Assembly: GCA_021732025.1 (NCBI GenBank)
Contig: JAKFVU010000084.1
Span: 1 to 64,000, forward strand
DNA: 64,000 nt
Reading direction: 5' to 3'
From: Candidatus Obscuribacterales bacterium
GTDB lineage: Bacteria; Cyanobacteriota; Vampirovibrionia; Obscuribacterales; Obscuribacteraceae
Each line of letters begins with the position of its first letter. The stretch's first letter is position 1. Under the pieces are notes generated by a model, which was given only the letters and a program-made list of their open reading frames with translations, searched no databases and was not told the DNA's origin. A program made the position numbers and the translations under genes. Positions 54,435 through 63,015 of this stretch are shown here, piece by piece.

Positions 54435-56390
54435 ATGGGCAAGGCAGTAGGAATCGACTTAGGCACCACCAACTCTGTAGTAGCGGTAATGGAAGGCGGA
54501 CAGCCAACTGTAATTGCCAATACTGAAGGAGCACGCACTACACCATCAGTAGTAGCCATGAGCAAAGGTGGAGAAAGGCTAGTAGGCCAATTGGCAAGGC
54601 GCCAAGCCGTGGTCAATCCACAAAATACAGTTTATTCAATTAAACGCTTCATGGGCAGACACTATTCTGAAGTCGCCTCCGAACTACAAAATATTTCCTA
54701 CAAAGTAAAAGAAGGCCCAGAAGGCGGATGCAAAGTTGCCATGGGCGGCAAAGATTACAGCCCTGAAGAAATTTCAGCAATGATTCTGCGCAAGCTCAAA
54801 GAAGATGCTGAAAAATATTTGGGCGAGAAAGTAACCGGAGCAGTAATTACAGTTCCTGCTTACTTCAACGACTCGCAACGTCAGGCCACCAAAAACGCCG
54901 GGCAAATTGCTGGTCTAGAAGTGCTTCGTATCATCAACGAGCCAACTGCAGCTGCTTTGGCATACGGACTAGATCGCAAGAAGAACGAAACTATTCTGGT
55001 ATTCGACCTTGGTGGTGGCACCTTCGACGTATCGGTATTAGAAGTTGGCGACGGTCTCTTCGAAGTAAAATCGACCTCAGGCGACACCCACTTGGGCGGC
55101 GACGACTTTGACCATTGTGTGGTGGAATGGCTAGCCAATGAGTTCAAGCAAGCTGAAGGCATTGACCTGCGCAAAGACCCACAAGCGCTACAACGGTTGA
55201 TGGAAGCTTCAGAAAAAGCAAAAATTGAACTCTCTTCAGTTACTGAAACCAGCATCTCGCTGCCTTTCGTTACTGCTAACGAAACTGGTCCTAAGCACCT
55301 CGACATGAAGCTCACTCGTTCGCGCTTTAACGAACTAACAAGAGACCTAGTTGCCCGTTGCAAAAAGCCAGTTGAACAAGCTTTAGCCGATGCCAAACTT
55401 ACCTACGACAATATTGAAGAAGTTGTATTGGTTGGTGGTTCAACTCGTATACCTGCCGTCAAAGACTTAGTTAAAAGCCTAACTGGTGGCAAAGAGCCAA
55501 ACCAAAGCGTCAACCCTGATGAAGTGGTAGCGATTGGTGCAGCAGTACAAGCAGGCGTTCTAGCCGGTGAAGTGAAAGAAATCGTATTGCTCGATGTCAC
55601 TCCACTATCACTCGGCATTGAAACCATGGGCGGTGTCTTCACCAAACTAGTAGAAAAGAACACCACTATTCCTTGCCACAAGTCACAGACCTTCTCAACT
55701 GCTGAAGACAATCAACCAAACGTTGATGTTCAGGTCTTTCAAGGTGAAAGAGCCATGGCTCGTGACAACAAGATGCTAGGCAACTTCATTCTTGATGGTA
55801 TCGCTCCAGGTCGTCGCGGCCAAGCCAAGATCGAAGTGTCATTCGATATTGACGCCAACGGTATCGTTTCAGTAACTGCTAAAGATCAAACCACTGGTAA
55901 AGAACAAAAAATCACCATCACCGCCACAACTAACTTGACCAAAGAAGACGTGGAGCGCATGGTGAAAGAAGCTGAATCGCACGCCAAAGACGACGAAAAG
56001 GCAAAAGAAAAAGCCGACATGCGCAACGATGCTGATGCATTGATTTACGCAGTAGAAAAACATGTGGCCGATTTTGGTGCAAGCAACAGCTCTGAGAATA
56101 AAGAAAAAGCTGAAAGCTTGAGCAACGAATTGCGTCAGAAAATCAAAGACAATGTCAGCAACGAAGCACTGAAGAGCGCTATTGAAGCGCTGCGTGGTCA
56201 ACTAATGGCAATGCAGCAAGAAGCTGAAGCTAAGAACAGAGAACCAGTCGGTGCAACTGCTGGCGGTGGCTCTGGTGCTGGTGGTGCTTTCGAAGGCAAC
56301 TCTGGTAGTGGTAGCGCCTCTAGTTCTTCATCTAGCTCAGGCAGCAAACCATCTAACAATGACGACGTTGTTGATGCCGAAGTTGTCTAA
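54435..56390 (+). CDS. dnaK: Molecular chaperone DnaK
   Basis: The product has 651 residues, full length. It opens [20 protein letters not shown]; later hallmarks are [53 protein letters not shown] and [14 protein letters not shown]. The linker/substrate-binding start is [19 protein letters not shown]. The C-terminus has a Ser/Gly-rich disordered stretch and ends DAEVV, an EEVD-like tail. DnaK is the ATP-driven Hsp70 folding chaperone. GGAG precedes the ATG by about 8 bases. No CIRCE element was seen in the 187-base upstream gap, and no grpE or dnaJ is adjacent. msrA follows 34 bases later and probably shares the transcript. Confidence 0.98.
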   Translation: MGKAVGIDLGTTNSVVAVMEGGQPTVIANTEGARTTPSVVAMSKGGERLVGQLARRQAVVNPQNTVYSIKRFMGRHYSEVASELQNISYKVKEGPEGGCKVAMGGKDYSPEEISAMILRKLKEDAEKYLGEKVTGAVITVPAYFNDSQRQATKNAGQIAGLEVLRIINEPTAAALAYGLDRKKNETILVFDLGGGTFDVSVLEVGDGLFEVKSTSGDTHLGGDDFDHCVVEWLANEFKQAEGIDLRKDPQALQRLMEASEKAKIELSSVTETSISLPFVTANETGPKHLDMKLTRSRFNELTRDLVARCKKPVEQALADAKLTYDNIEEVVLVGGSTRIPAVKDLVKSLTGGKEPNQSVNPDEVVAIGAAVQAGVLAGEVKEIVLLDVTPLSLGIETMGGVFTKLVEKNTTIPCHKSQTFSTAEDNQPNVDVQVFQGERAMARDNKMLGNFILDGIAPGRRGQAKIEVSFDIDANGIVSVTAKDQTTGKEQKITITATTNLTKEDVERMVKEAESHAKDDEKAKEKADMRNDADALIYAVEKHVADFGASNSSENKEKAESLSNELRQKIKDNVSNEALKSAIEALRGQLMAMQQEAEAKNREPVGATAGGGSGAGGAFEGNSGSGSASSSSSSSGSKPSNNDDVVDAEVV

Positions 56391-56424
56391 TTAAGCCAAT
56401 CTGCGATTAAAGGAGAAACTAGAA

Positions 56425-56892
56425 ATGGAAAAGGCAACATTTGGTGCCGGTTGTTTCTGGGGCGTAGAAGAAAATTTTCGTCAGACCAAAGGCGTAGCTG
56501 AAACTAAAGTCGGCTACAGCGGCGGTCATACCGAAAACCCAACCTACGAACAAGTATGTGGCAAGCAAACTGGCCACGCTGAAGTTGTTGAGGTCACTTA
56601 CGACCCAGCAGTTATTAGCTACGAGCAGCTCTTGAAAAAATTCTTTGAGATGCACGACCCTACAACTCTCAATCGCCAAGGTCCAGATCATGGCAGCCAG
56701 TACCGATCAGCTATCTACTTCCACTCGGCTGAGCAAGAGCAGCAAGCAAAAGATACTATTGCCGCTTTGAACAAAGCTGGTGCTTTTAGAGACCCTATCG
56801 TTACCGAAGTGACTGAAGCTAAGCCATTTTATGACGCTGAGGAATACCATCAGAAGTATCTCGCTAAGCGTGGCATTAACGTCTGTCATTAG
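56425..56892 (+). CDS. msrA: Peptide methionine sulfoxide reductase MsrA
   Basis: The product has 155 residues. The catalytic motif [12 protein letters not shown] (C10) is at the N-terminus. [33 protein letters not shown] and [12 protein letters not shown] follow as in all MsrA proteins. It ends in NVCH, so a C-terminal Cys may serve as resolving residue. It reduces the S epimer of methionine sulfoxide in proteins. Translation starts after AAAGGAGAAAC, a good ribosome site. The gene ends 3 bases before a strong terminator. Confidence 0.97.
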   Translation: MEKATFGAGCFWGVEENFRQTKGVAETKVGYSGGHTENPTYEQVCGKQTGHAEVVEVTYDPAVISYEQLLKKFFEMHDPTTLNRQGPDHGSQYRSAIYFHSAEQEQQAKDTIAALNKAGAFRDPIVTEVTEAKPFYDAEEYHQKYLAKRGINVCH

Positions 56893-56895
56893 TTT

Positions 56896-56928
56896 AAAAG
56901 CGACTGATTAACTCAGTCGCTTTTTTTT
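56896..56928 (+). terminator. Rho-independent terminator after msrA
   Basis: AAAAGCGACTGA (56896-56907), loop TTAAC, TCAGTCGCTTTT (56913-56924), followed by more T residues. It ends the dnaK-msrA transcript and, because of the A-run on the left arm, may also work for the converging rhodanese gene. Confidence 0.92.
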
Positions 56929-56940
56929 GAGCTTTGAAGC

Positions 56941-57843
56941 CTATTCCTTTAATAGTGGCAATGCTTTGTCGGCACCCCACTCCATAATAGAGGCGTCATA
57001 AACCGGCAGCACCCTGCCAGTGTAAGCCTCTAACAAAAGAGCATACGTAGAAGCGCGCACACCTACCTCACAGTAGGTAATCAGATTGGGATCTGCCAAC
57101 ACCCTAGGGTCAAGAAGCGCTAAGAATTTCTCGCGGCTCACATAAGCTCCTGAATCATCAAATAGGCTTTCGTAAGAAAGCTGAACTGCCTCTGGCAAGT
57201 GGCCGGTGCGCGGTTGATAATCAAACGAATCGCCTTGGAATTCACTCAAGCTGCGTGTATCTACCGATGTCGGCATTTTTCCCTGCCCACACATTCTGGC
57301 CAAAGTGCCGGTGCTGACTCGTCTTTGACCGTCGAGCTTTAGAGTGAAAGTGCCTCTCTCGGCTTTACCCTCTTGGCGATCGCAAGACCCCCCGCTATCA
57401 AGCCAGGCGCGCCAGCCGCCGTCAAGCAGAAGGACATTCTCGACACCGAAATAGAGTAACATCCAGGCAATGCGACCTTCTCGACCTTTAGAAGCCAGTG
57501 AATCGGCGTATACAACCACCGGCCTGTTATTCGACAGACCAAGTTTTCCTAGCCGCCTAGCGAATTCTTCTAGGCGAACATTGTCGAGAGCTCCCCAATA
57601 ACCAGGCTCCCAAAGATCTAAGCTTAAACCGGCTATGGGTTTGGCATTCCAGTCTTCCCAGCCAATTCTCACAGCAGTGGGAATGTGGCCGGCCTCATAC
57701 TCACGCTCCGGACGAGCATCAACCACAATCGGTGCTAGCGCCGGCCCGGATTCTTCTCCGGCCAACAGGAGCTGCAATTTCTGCGCTGATATAAGTGCTA
57801 TCGCCAATCTGTTATTCGCTTTGAGTACTCTTTCTTGGTGCAT
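56941..57843 (-). CDS. Sulfurtransferase with two rhodanese domains
   Basis: About 300 residues from ATG at 57843; an in-frame TTG at 57870 is also possible. The first rhodanese domain (VVDARPEREYEAGHIPTAVR ... VENVLLLDGGWRAW) lacks the active-site Cys. The second domain has it in ITYCEVGVRAS near the C-terminus. This is the layout of thiosulfate/3-mercaptopyruvate sulfurtransferases, which move sulfane sulfur to cyanide or thiol acceptors. CEVGVR differs from the CRKGVT and CGSGVTA loops of the best-studied enzymes, so the donor is uncertain. It is transcribed away from the Spy-like gene. Confidence 0.9.
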   Translation of the reverse strand: MHQERVLKANNRLAIALISAQKLQLLLAGEESGPALAPIVVDARPEREYEAGHIPTAVRIGWEDWNAKPIAGLSLDLWEPGYWGALDNVRLEEFARRLGKLGLSNNRPVVVYADSLASKGREGRIAWMLLYFGVENVLLLDGGWRAWLDSGGSCDRQEGKAERGTFTLKLDGQRRVSTGTLARMCGQGKMPTSVDTRSLSEFQGDSFDYQPRTGHLPEAVQLSYESLFDDSGAYVSREKFLALLDPRVLADPNLITYCEVGVRASTYALLLEAYTGRVLPVYDASIMEWGADKALPLLKE

Positions 57844-57926
57844 AATGGAGCAAGCTAGTGCTAGCCACAATGGGGAGTTTACGCTTCTAACAAGACTGGA
57901 GCAATGGACTTGTTTTTGCCCGTTCC

Positions 57927-57964
57927 AAATCGGTCAGATTTTTTGAAAAATTTCTGACCGATTT
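57927..57964. other. 12-base inverted repeat in the rhodanese/Spy divergent gap
   Basis: AAATCGGTCAGA (57927-57938) and TCTGACCGATTT (57953-57964) are exact complements around a T6/A5-containing centre. Both neighbouring genes point away from it, so it does not end either transcript. It could be an operator, or the terminator of an unannotated small RNA. Two GCAATT/AATTGC inverted pairs (58003-58016 and 58116-58139) lie in the same gap closer to the Spy-like gene. The rest of 57844-58178 shows nothing else I can name. Confidence 0.5.
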
Positions 57965-58178
57965 AGAATTCACAAGAAAGAGACAACAAGAGCAACTCAC
58001 CCGCAATTCAAATTGCCACAGGTTGCCACTCTTCAAGGTTTAATGTTTTTATTTTGAATTTCTCCAATTTTATTTGAACTTTTTGGAGCTTGGCGACGTT
58101 TAACAAGAAGTAAGGGGCAATTGAACAACTCGAATTGCCATTCACTAATAAAACAAATAAGAACAAGGAACTAGCGCA

Positions 58179-58685
58179 ATGAAAAAATCAATTGCCTTCA
58201 GCACACTGTGCCTATCTCTAGTCACTGCCCTCATGCCAGCACTCGCTCAAGGCAGTGATTCTAAGAGCGAAATCAAAACCGAAGTTAAAAGTGAAAAGTC
58301 ATGCAAAGCAGGCGGTCATCACAGAGGTGGCCATAAAAAAGGAAGCAGACTAGAATCACTCAATTTAACAGAAGCACAAAAAACTAAAATGACTGAACTG
58401 AAAACCAGTCTCAAAGCATCTATTTCACCGAAACGCGAAGAACTAAAGAATCATCGCAAAGCGCTCGGTGACCTACTCACCAGCGACAAGATCGATAGAA
58501 GTGCAGTGCAATCAGAGCAAGACAAGATCAACGCATTATCAAATGATCTAGCGAATTCCATGCTCGGCTTCCGTATCGATTTTAACGAAACACTCACAAC
58601 AGAGCAACGCCAGAAAATGAAAGAAATGCGCGCTAGCTGGGGTGGCAAGAAGCACGGCCGTGGTCACCACGAACGTAGCACATAG
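58179..58685 (+). CDS. Spy/CpxP-like periplasmic helical protein
   Basis: The product has 168 residues. A clear signal peptide (KKSIAFSTLCLSLVTALMPALA) leads to a His-rich stretch (GGHHRGGHKKGS). The helical body contains LNLTEAQKTKMTELKTSLKA and LTTEQRQKMKEMRASWGG, the two LTxxQ motifs of the Spy/CpxP/ZraP family. It ends in another basic His-rich tail (KKHGRGHHERS). Spy-like proteins are periplasmic chaperones induced by envelope stress; His-rich ends suggest metal binding as in ZraP. The upstream gap holds inverted repeats that may control it. Confidence 0.8.
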   Translation: MKKSIAFSTLCLSLVTALMPALAQGSDSKSEIKTEVKSEKSCKAGGHHRGGHKKGSRLESLNLTEAQKTKMTELKTSLKASISPKREELKNHRKALGDLLTSDKIDRSAVQSEQDKINALSNDLANSMLGFRIDFNETLTTEQRQKMKEMRASWGGKKHGRGHHERST

Positions 58686-58760
58686 TCGATAGTTCGAAAG
58701 TCGTACTTAATTGAAAGTCTTGCTTGATCCAAAATCGAGCTAGTCAAAATTCAAATAAGC

Positions 58761-58794
58761 CGAAGAAGCGTCAGCAGGTGCTGGCGCTTCTTCG
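58761..58794 (+). terminator. Hairpin downstream of the Spy-like gene
   Basis: CGAAGAAGCGTCAGCA (58761-58776) pairs with TGCTGGCGCTTCTTCG (58779-58794), 16 pairs with one G-T wobble. It sits 76 bases after the stop. There is no T-run, so a terminator is likely but not certain. Confidence 0.55.
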
Positions 58795-58803
58795 CTTAAA
58801 TAC

Positions 58804-58856
58804 TAGAGACAATAAATGCCCCGCTGGCGAGGCGTGGCATTTATCTGGGGTCTCTA
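58804..58856. other. Nested inverted repeat, possible structured RNA
   Basis: An outer stem TAGAGAC (58804-58810) / GTCTCTA (58850-58856) encloses a 9-base inner stem ATAAATGCC (58812-58820) / GGCATTTAT (58836-58844). The GC-rich centre may pair further. It follows 9 bases after the preceding hairpin. No family is recognised. The remainder of the 58686-58985 gap shows no gene. Confidence 0.5.
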
Positions 58857-58985
58857 CAGCTGCGATTATCGAGGTTGCCAAGATTAAAATACATAGGGAA
58901 AAGGATACTTATTCAAAATCAACTCCACTGATCAGGAGGCTATAATCAAGCTTTCTCACTGACAACAAGAATTACCAAATCAAAA

Positions 58986-59795
58986 TTGAAAAAGATAGCC
59001 TCTTTCATCGTAATCTGCACCTTTTGCACCATGAGCTTCCTCAGCGGTTTCACTGATTGCGCACGGGGCCAAGTGCTGCAAGGTGGAATTGAAGAACGAG
59101 CCACACCAGTGCAAGACAAATTTCGCATCGGCTCGATTTTCTCTGAAGACTTACTACCAGGAAATCACAAAATCAAAGAATGGTACAAGCTTCCACCCTG
59201 GCTCACCGGCGGCTTTGAATCAAAGACTTTGAAGCTTACGACTTTGCTTGGAGCAATCGAAAGCAAAAACGAAACTAGCAGTATACGTGGCCTCCAAGCA
59301 GACAAAACTGGCGCCGTATGGGACGCGGTGATTATCCCTAACTATGCACGAGTGAAAACGGCTGGCGCCACAGACTTTGACATATTCGAAGAATACAAAG
59401 TTTTAGAGAGTGCAGAGGAAAAATTTCGCTGCGAAATAAAGTACACAGCAATTACTGTTGATGATGTTTCACACAAAATTTTGCGAGCAGAAAAACGTAG
59501 CGAAATCCAAGAATTGATCCCGACAGCAGATCAAAAAGTAATTGAGTACAGCAAGCAAATGCGCTATGACCAAGACGGCAAGCCGCTAATGCGCAAGGCA
59601 AAAAAACTCGAAGTTACACTGTTTCCCATCAGCAAATTCAAACCTCTCGACCAATCACCGGGAGGTACATTCAACTACAAAGAAGAATTTCGCAGCTACC
59701 TAGCTGAATCAGGGCAAAGCGATTTAATTCCTGATGAACCGGCTGCACTGCCAGACTCCAAAGCACCTGAAGAAGAAAAAGCCAAAGAGCCCTAG
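58986..59795 (+). CDS. Secreted WYRIP-family protein (divergent paralogue 3)
   Basis: The product has 269 residues. TTG at 58986 gives a typical MKK-type signal peptide (KKIASFIVICTFCTMSFLSG); an ATG at 59031 would cut it short. The family box is altered to KEWYKLPPWLTGGFESKTLK, and the C-terminal motif is TFNYKEEFRSYLAESGQSDL followed by IPDEP. It therefore shares the layout of the other three WYRIP proteins but is the most diverged, and adds an acidic Lys/Glu/Pro tail. The next gene, convergent, is another member. Function unknown. Confidence 0.75.
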   Translation: MKKIASFIVICTFCTMSFLSGFTDCARGQVLQGGIEERATPVQDKFRIGSIFSEDLLPGNHKIKEWYKLPPWLTGGFESKTLKLTTLLGAIESKNETSSIRGLQADKTGAVWDAVIIPNYARVKTAGATDFDIFEEYKVLESAEEKFRCEIKYTAITVDDVSHKILRAEKRSEIQELIPTADQKVIEYSKQMRYDQDGKPLMRKAKKLEVTLFPISKFKPLDQSPGGTFNYKEEFRSYLAESGQSDLIPDEPAALPDSKAPEEEKAKEP

Positions 59796-59810
59796 CTTTT
59801 ATCTAAATTT

Positions 59811-60593
59811 CTACTTTACTGGAATCAAGTCATCCTGATTAGTAGACTGCAAATATGCACAAAAATCACTGAAGTAATCTCGGCCGTCTTCGCTCCTAAT
59901 TGGCTTAAACGGTGCCTTGAGATACTCAGTGTAGTATTTGCGAAACGGTTTATCTAAAAGTGGCCGACCTTGCTCATCGTAGCCCATGCCGGTCGATTCA
60001 GCTTCAATGGTTCGCCCAGGTTTACCCGGTCTAAAAGTATGCATTTCTCTTTTCTGGATATTAGAAATGATGCGACCATCGGCCTTACTGACGCGAATAC
60101 CCATGGCATGAATTTCCAAAACAACTTGATTAGCAGTCACTTGCAGTGGCTTCATTTCAATAGTATTGTTCAAATCATAACTATCGCCGCGATCTACACG
60201 CACAGTAAATGGCTCGTTGCGAGGATGCCAAATATCTCCGCGATGATCGGCTTGGTAGCCACGGCGCATGTCACGCTGAGAAACTTGGCTGCGATCAGGA
60301 TAGCCAAACTTCTTCTCAACCAACGTCTCTCGGTGCCAGTAGCCAGCAAACCATGAGGGAATGCGATACCAGCCTTTGCCCGTATTCTGAGGAGGCAAAT
60401 TCGATTCTTGGAAGGTCGCACCAGCTTGTAGCTTCAGTGGCACAGGAGCAACATTGGCGCGAAATTCTACACGACTGTCGCCGTCGGCAAAATCTTGAGT
60501 TTGGCAATGTCCTTGAGGAATGGCCATAACAGAGGCTATCGCGGCCGATGAAGCGACAATTATTACCAAACGAAGAAACTTAGAAAGGCCCAT
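59811..60593 (-). CDS. Secreted WYRIP-family protein (paralogue 4)
   Basis: About 260 residues from ATG at 60593; the frame extends upstream into the acetyltransferase gene but that part has no signal-peptide logic. The signal peptide is SKFLRLVIIVASSAAIASVM. Family core: LQAGATFQESNLPPQN, GKGWYRIPSWFAGYWHRETL, RGYQADHRGDIWHPRNEPFT, and near the end DYFSDFCAYLQSTNQDDLIP. It is close to the 27191 and 29117 proteins. The gene starts just after the acetyltransferase stop and is co-transcribed with it. It converges with paralogue 3, 15 bases apart. Confidence 0.8.
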   Translation of the reverse strand: MGLSKFLRLVIIVASSAAIASVMAIPQGHCQTQDFADGDSRVEFRANVAPVPLKLQAGATFQESNLPPQNTGKGWYRIPSWFAGYWHRETLVEKKFGYPDRSQVSQRDMRRGYQADHRGDIWHPRNEPFTVRVDRGDSYDLNNTIEMKPLQVTANQVVLEIHAMGIRVSKADGRIISNIQKREMHTFRPGKPGRTIEAESTGMGYDEQGRPLLDKPFRKYYTEYLKAPFKPIRSEDGRDYFSDFCAYLQSTNQDDLIPVK

Positions 60594-60594
60594 C

Positions 60595-61200
60595 TCAAGA
60601 GACCAACGATTTAAACAGCACCTGGGATGGTGGCTCATAGCGAAATATAGAGTAGCCTTCAAAGTCTGGTAAAAGCTCAATGTGCCCATTCAAAACGACC
60701 TGATAGCCCGCTTTCTCATACATGCGGCGAGCGCGCTCATTGGTCGCCTTCACTCCAATTTCAGCGGCTACCAAACCGGCTCTAATAATTAGAGCCTCAG
60801 CATTATAAAGCAGAGCTTGACCCACACCTTCGCGTTCAATCACTGAGCGCACACGCTCGATAATTCCTGTTGGCTTATCAACCTTTATGCGGCTTTTGGG
60901 TTTCTGCCGCTCTAGTATGTCGACATAGGCCATACCGACAATCTCATTGTCGTCGCCTAACTCACCAACAATTGCTATCTGACCTGAAGTAATCAGATGC
61001 TTAAAGAAGCGTCTGGTCAAAGCTAGGTACTCTTCTGTGGGCGGAGGAGCGTCGTCAGGTTCAGAATCTGAGCCAAGAAAAGCTAGTGAGAGGCGGTCGA
61101 TATCGCCGAGTTCAGCTACTCTAAATTTGACAACACCTTTAGAGGTTTTGTGTTCGGCAACTGGTAAAGGAGTTTCAAGAAAATTCACGGCCAATCCCAT
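60595..61200 (-). CDS. GNAT-family N-acetyltransferase
   Basis: The product has 201 residues and is soluble. The GNAT fold shows VKFRVAELGDIDRLSLAF at the start and IAIVGELGDDNEIVGMAYVD as beta strands 2-4. An IEREGVGQALLYNAEALIIR helix stands in place of the classical R/Q-x-x-G-x-G/A acetyl-CoA loop (REGVGQA). The end ATNERARRMYEKAGYQVVLN is the typical GNAT C-terminus. Substrate unknown. Translation starts at ATG 61200. It is followed directly by a secreted WYRIP gene. Confidence 0.85.
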   Translation of the reverse strand: MGLAVNFLETPLPVAEHKTSKGVVKFRVAELGDIDRLSLAFLGSDSEPDDAPPPTEEYLALTRRFFKHLITSGQIAIVGELGDDNEIVGMAYVDILERQKPKSRIKVDKPTGIIERVRSVIEREGVGQALLYNAEALIIRAGLVAAEIGVKATNERARRMYEKAGYQVVLNGHIELLPDFEGYSIFRYEPPSQVLFKSLVS

Positions 61201-61287
61201 AATCTATCTGCACCATAATGACACATGACGCAAAAAGTATAAACCCATGGGCCAACAGGCTATTGTAGCTGTTGTAGCTGAAATAAT

Positions 61288-61650
61288 TCAGTTACACGAG
61301 CCTGCACACCCAGTATTGCGATTGAGCACAATTCCTCGCTCAAGTATGCAAGCATCATCGTAGTCGCCACAACTGCCATGGCAAAGCAAGACCGGGCAGA
61401 AAACTGGGTCGATATAACGCTTTCGCCAGTGGTTAAAATGAGCCAATGCAGAACCTGGCAAGACAATAGCCTGATCTAACTCATCGCCTTTCGCTTGACT
61501 GCAACAAGAACCAACTGACTCGACCACAGCTGGGCGACTTATGCGTACATCCGATGCAATACTGGGCTGGCAAAAGCTGACAATAATAAGCCAGCACAAA
61601 TGGCAAAGAATGAGTCTAGCAATGAGTTTCATTCTTCCCACAACTGGCAT
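61288..61650 (-). CDS. Small secreted Cys-rich protein
   Basis: The product has 120 residues, or 114 from the second ATG at 61632. A signal peptide (LIARLILCHLCWLIIVSFCQ) precedes a short domain with eight or so cysteines: SVGSCCSQAKG, FCPVLLCHGSCGDYDDACIL and NTGCAGSCN. Such spacing suggests disulphides after export. It starts 7 bases after the stop of the TPR gene, so the two are probably co-transcribed. I recognise no family. A shorter overlapping frame (61260-61466) is less likely because it lacks a signal peptide. Confidence 0.6.
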   Translation of the reverse strand: MPVVGRMKLIARLILCHLCWLIIVSFCQPSIASDVRISRPAVVESVGSCCSQAKGDELDQAIVLPGSALAHFNHWRKRYIDPVFCPVLLCHGSCGDYDDACILERGIVLNRNTGCAGSCN

Positions 61651-61657
61651 TCGGTCG

Positions 61658-62788
61658 TCAAAAGCGAAAACGTATTAGGTGGCAAGCCGGACAATGAAGC
61701 CCAACAGCGCGAAGACCAATCGAAGTTCCACTATTCAGAGCGGTATTAAGAAGCTGCCTGGCAACAGGGTGACTGCGCGGCGCCACACCAACCACTGGAG
61801 GCGTTGATGGGAGCGCTGAAGGCAGAGCAGCTGATGCTGCAGTTGCACCAAGTGTTGGCGCCAATACTCCGTTTTTGGCAGAGCTAAGTTGAAAGGTTCC
61901 AGGTGGCACTGTGGTTGGATCTGCACTCACGCCAAGCTGGGGCGAAGCGACTACAGGTGGATAGTCTGGCGAGTTGAACGGCAGATTCTGTGTATTTAGA
62001 TAGGGTGAATTTAAATAGGGCGCATTAAGCGCAGACGAGTCTACCGGTGAATTGAAAAACGGAGCGCTCTCATAGGCAGGTGCAGAAATCGGACTAGGAA
62101 CCGGAACAGAAACCGGAATACCATAGCTGGCAAAAGGCACCGCGGGACCGCGACTAACAGGTCTATGATTCTCTCTAAAGCCAAATGCAGGACGATTGCG
62201 CAAAGTCTTCTCGATAGAATTCACAGCGTCAGCTATTTCTTTGTCGTGGGGCTTGAGGGCTAAGGCCGCGCGATAGCTGCTTAGTGCGCCAATTAAGTCG
62301 CCCTTGCGCTCAGCAAGGGCTCCGAGGTCGTAAAAGGCATCGACATTTGACGGGTCTCTGCTCAGGACATGCCGAAAGGCGGCTTCAGCCTCGTCAAAAT
62401 TGCCTTCAGCATGCTTGCGAGCGCCATACTTAAGGACAGCAGTGACTTCAGCATCGCCCTTTACTGGTGAGCCCTTATCTATGTGAGGAGTAAGGGCAGC
62501 TAAGTTTTGGTCAGCATGTTGCGCAGCACTAGCTGTAGACTTTGTAGATTTTGAAGATTTTCTTGCCACTCTTCGCTTGCGCGACGGCTTACGTACGCTA
62601 GAAGCCTTGACTCCAGCGGCAGTCTTTGCCGTAACCGAGCTTGCAGTAGCAGTTGCCTGACAGCTGGCCGGCTCAATGGCAGCACTAATCAAAATGATAC
62701 TTGCTAGAACTGCCCAATTCATGGCTTTAAGAGCGGCTATCTGCCGCCCTATCGGTTTAGTATGCAATTGGTCTTCTCGACTACGCAT
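61658..62788 (-). CDS. Secreted TPR protein with Pro-rich tail
   Basis: About 376 residues from ATG at 62788; a TTG six codons earlier is less likely. The signal peptide is AMNWAVLASIILISAAIEPA. A Lys/Arg/Ser-rich stretch (RKPSRKRRVARKSSKSTKS) follows. Two to three TPR units span about 115-195: YGARKHAEGNFDEAEAAFRH, VLSRDPSNVDAFYDLGALAE and RKGDLIGALSSYRAALAL. The remaining 180 residues are Pro/Ser/Asn-rich and disordered, with recurring APYLNSPYLN. TPRs mediate protein-protein contacts. It diverges from another TPR protein at 63016. Confidence 0.8.
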   Translation of the reverse strand: MRSREDQLHTKPIGRQIAALKAMNWAVLASIILISAAIEPASCQATATASSVTAKTAAGVKASSVRKPSRKRRVARKSSKSTKSTASAAQHADQNLAALTPHIDKGSPVKGDAEVTAVLKYGARKHAEGNFDEAEAAFRHVLSRDPSNVDAFYDLGALAERKGDLIGALSSYRAALALKPHDKEIADAVNSIEKTLRNRPAFGFRENHRPVSRGPAVPFASYGIPVSVPVPSPISAPAYESAPFFNSPVDSSALNAPYLNSPYLNTQNLPFNSPDYPPVVASPQLGVSADPTTVPPGTFQLSSAKNGVLAPTLGATAASAALPSALPSTPPVVGVAPRSHPVARQLLNTALNSGTSIGLRAVGLHCPACHLIRFRF

Positions 62789-63015
62789 ACAACAATTATC
62801 CTTCAATTACAAAAATTAGGAGGTATCAAAGAAAATCAGATAACTTTTAGACTCTCCTACGAGCAAAGCACCGGCTATTATAGTTGCGGTAGTCGTAGAG
62901 ACTTTCAAGAAGCTTGGCCTAAGATGTCTTTTAGCATCCTATGACAACCTGATTTAACATAGCGGTAGAACACGTAGAAGATGCAGAAATAGCAGAAAAA
63001 AAGTTGCTGAAATCG

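Noticed and set aside
54881-55396. Antisense ORF inside dnaK
   Set aside because: Ser/Arg-rich shadow of a strongly conserved gene.
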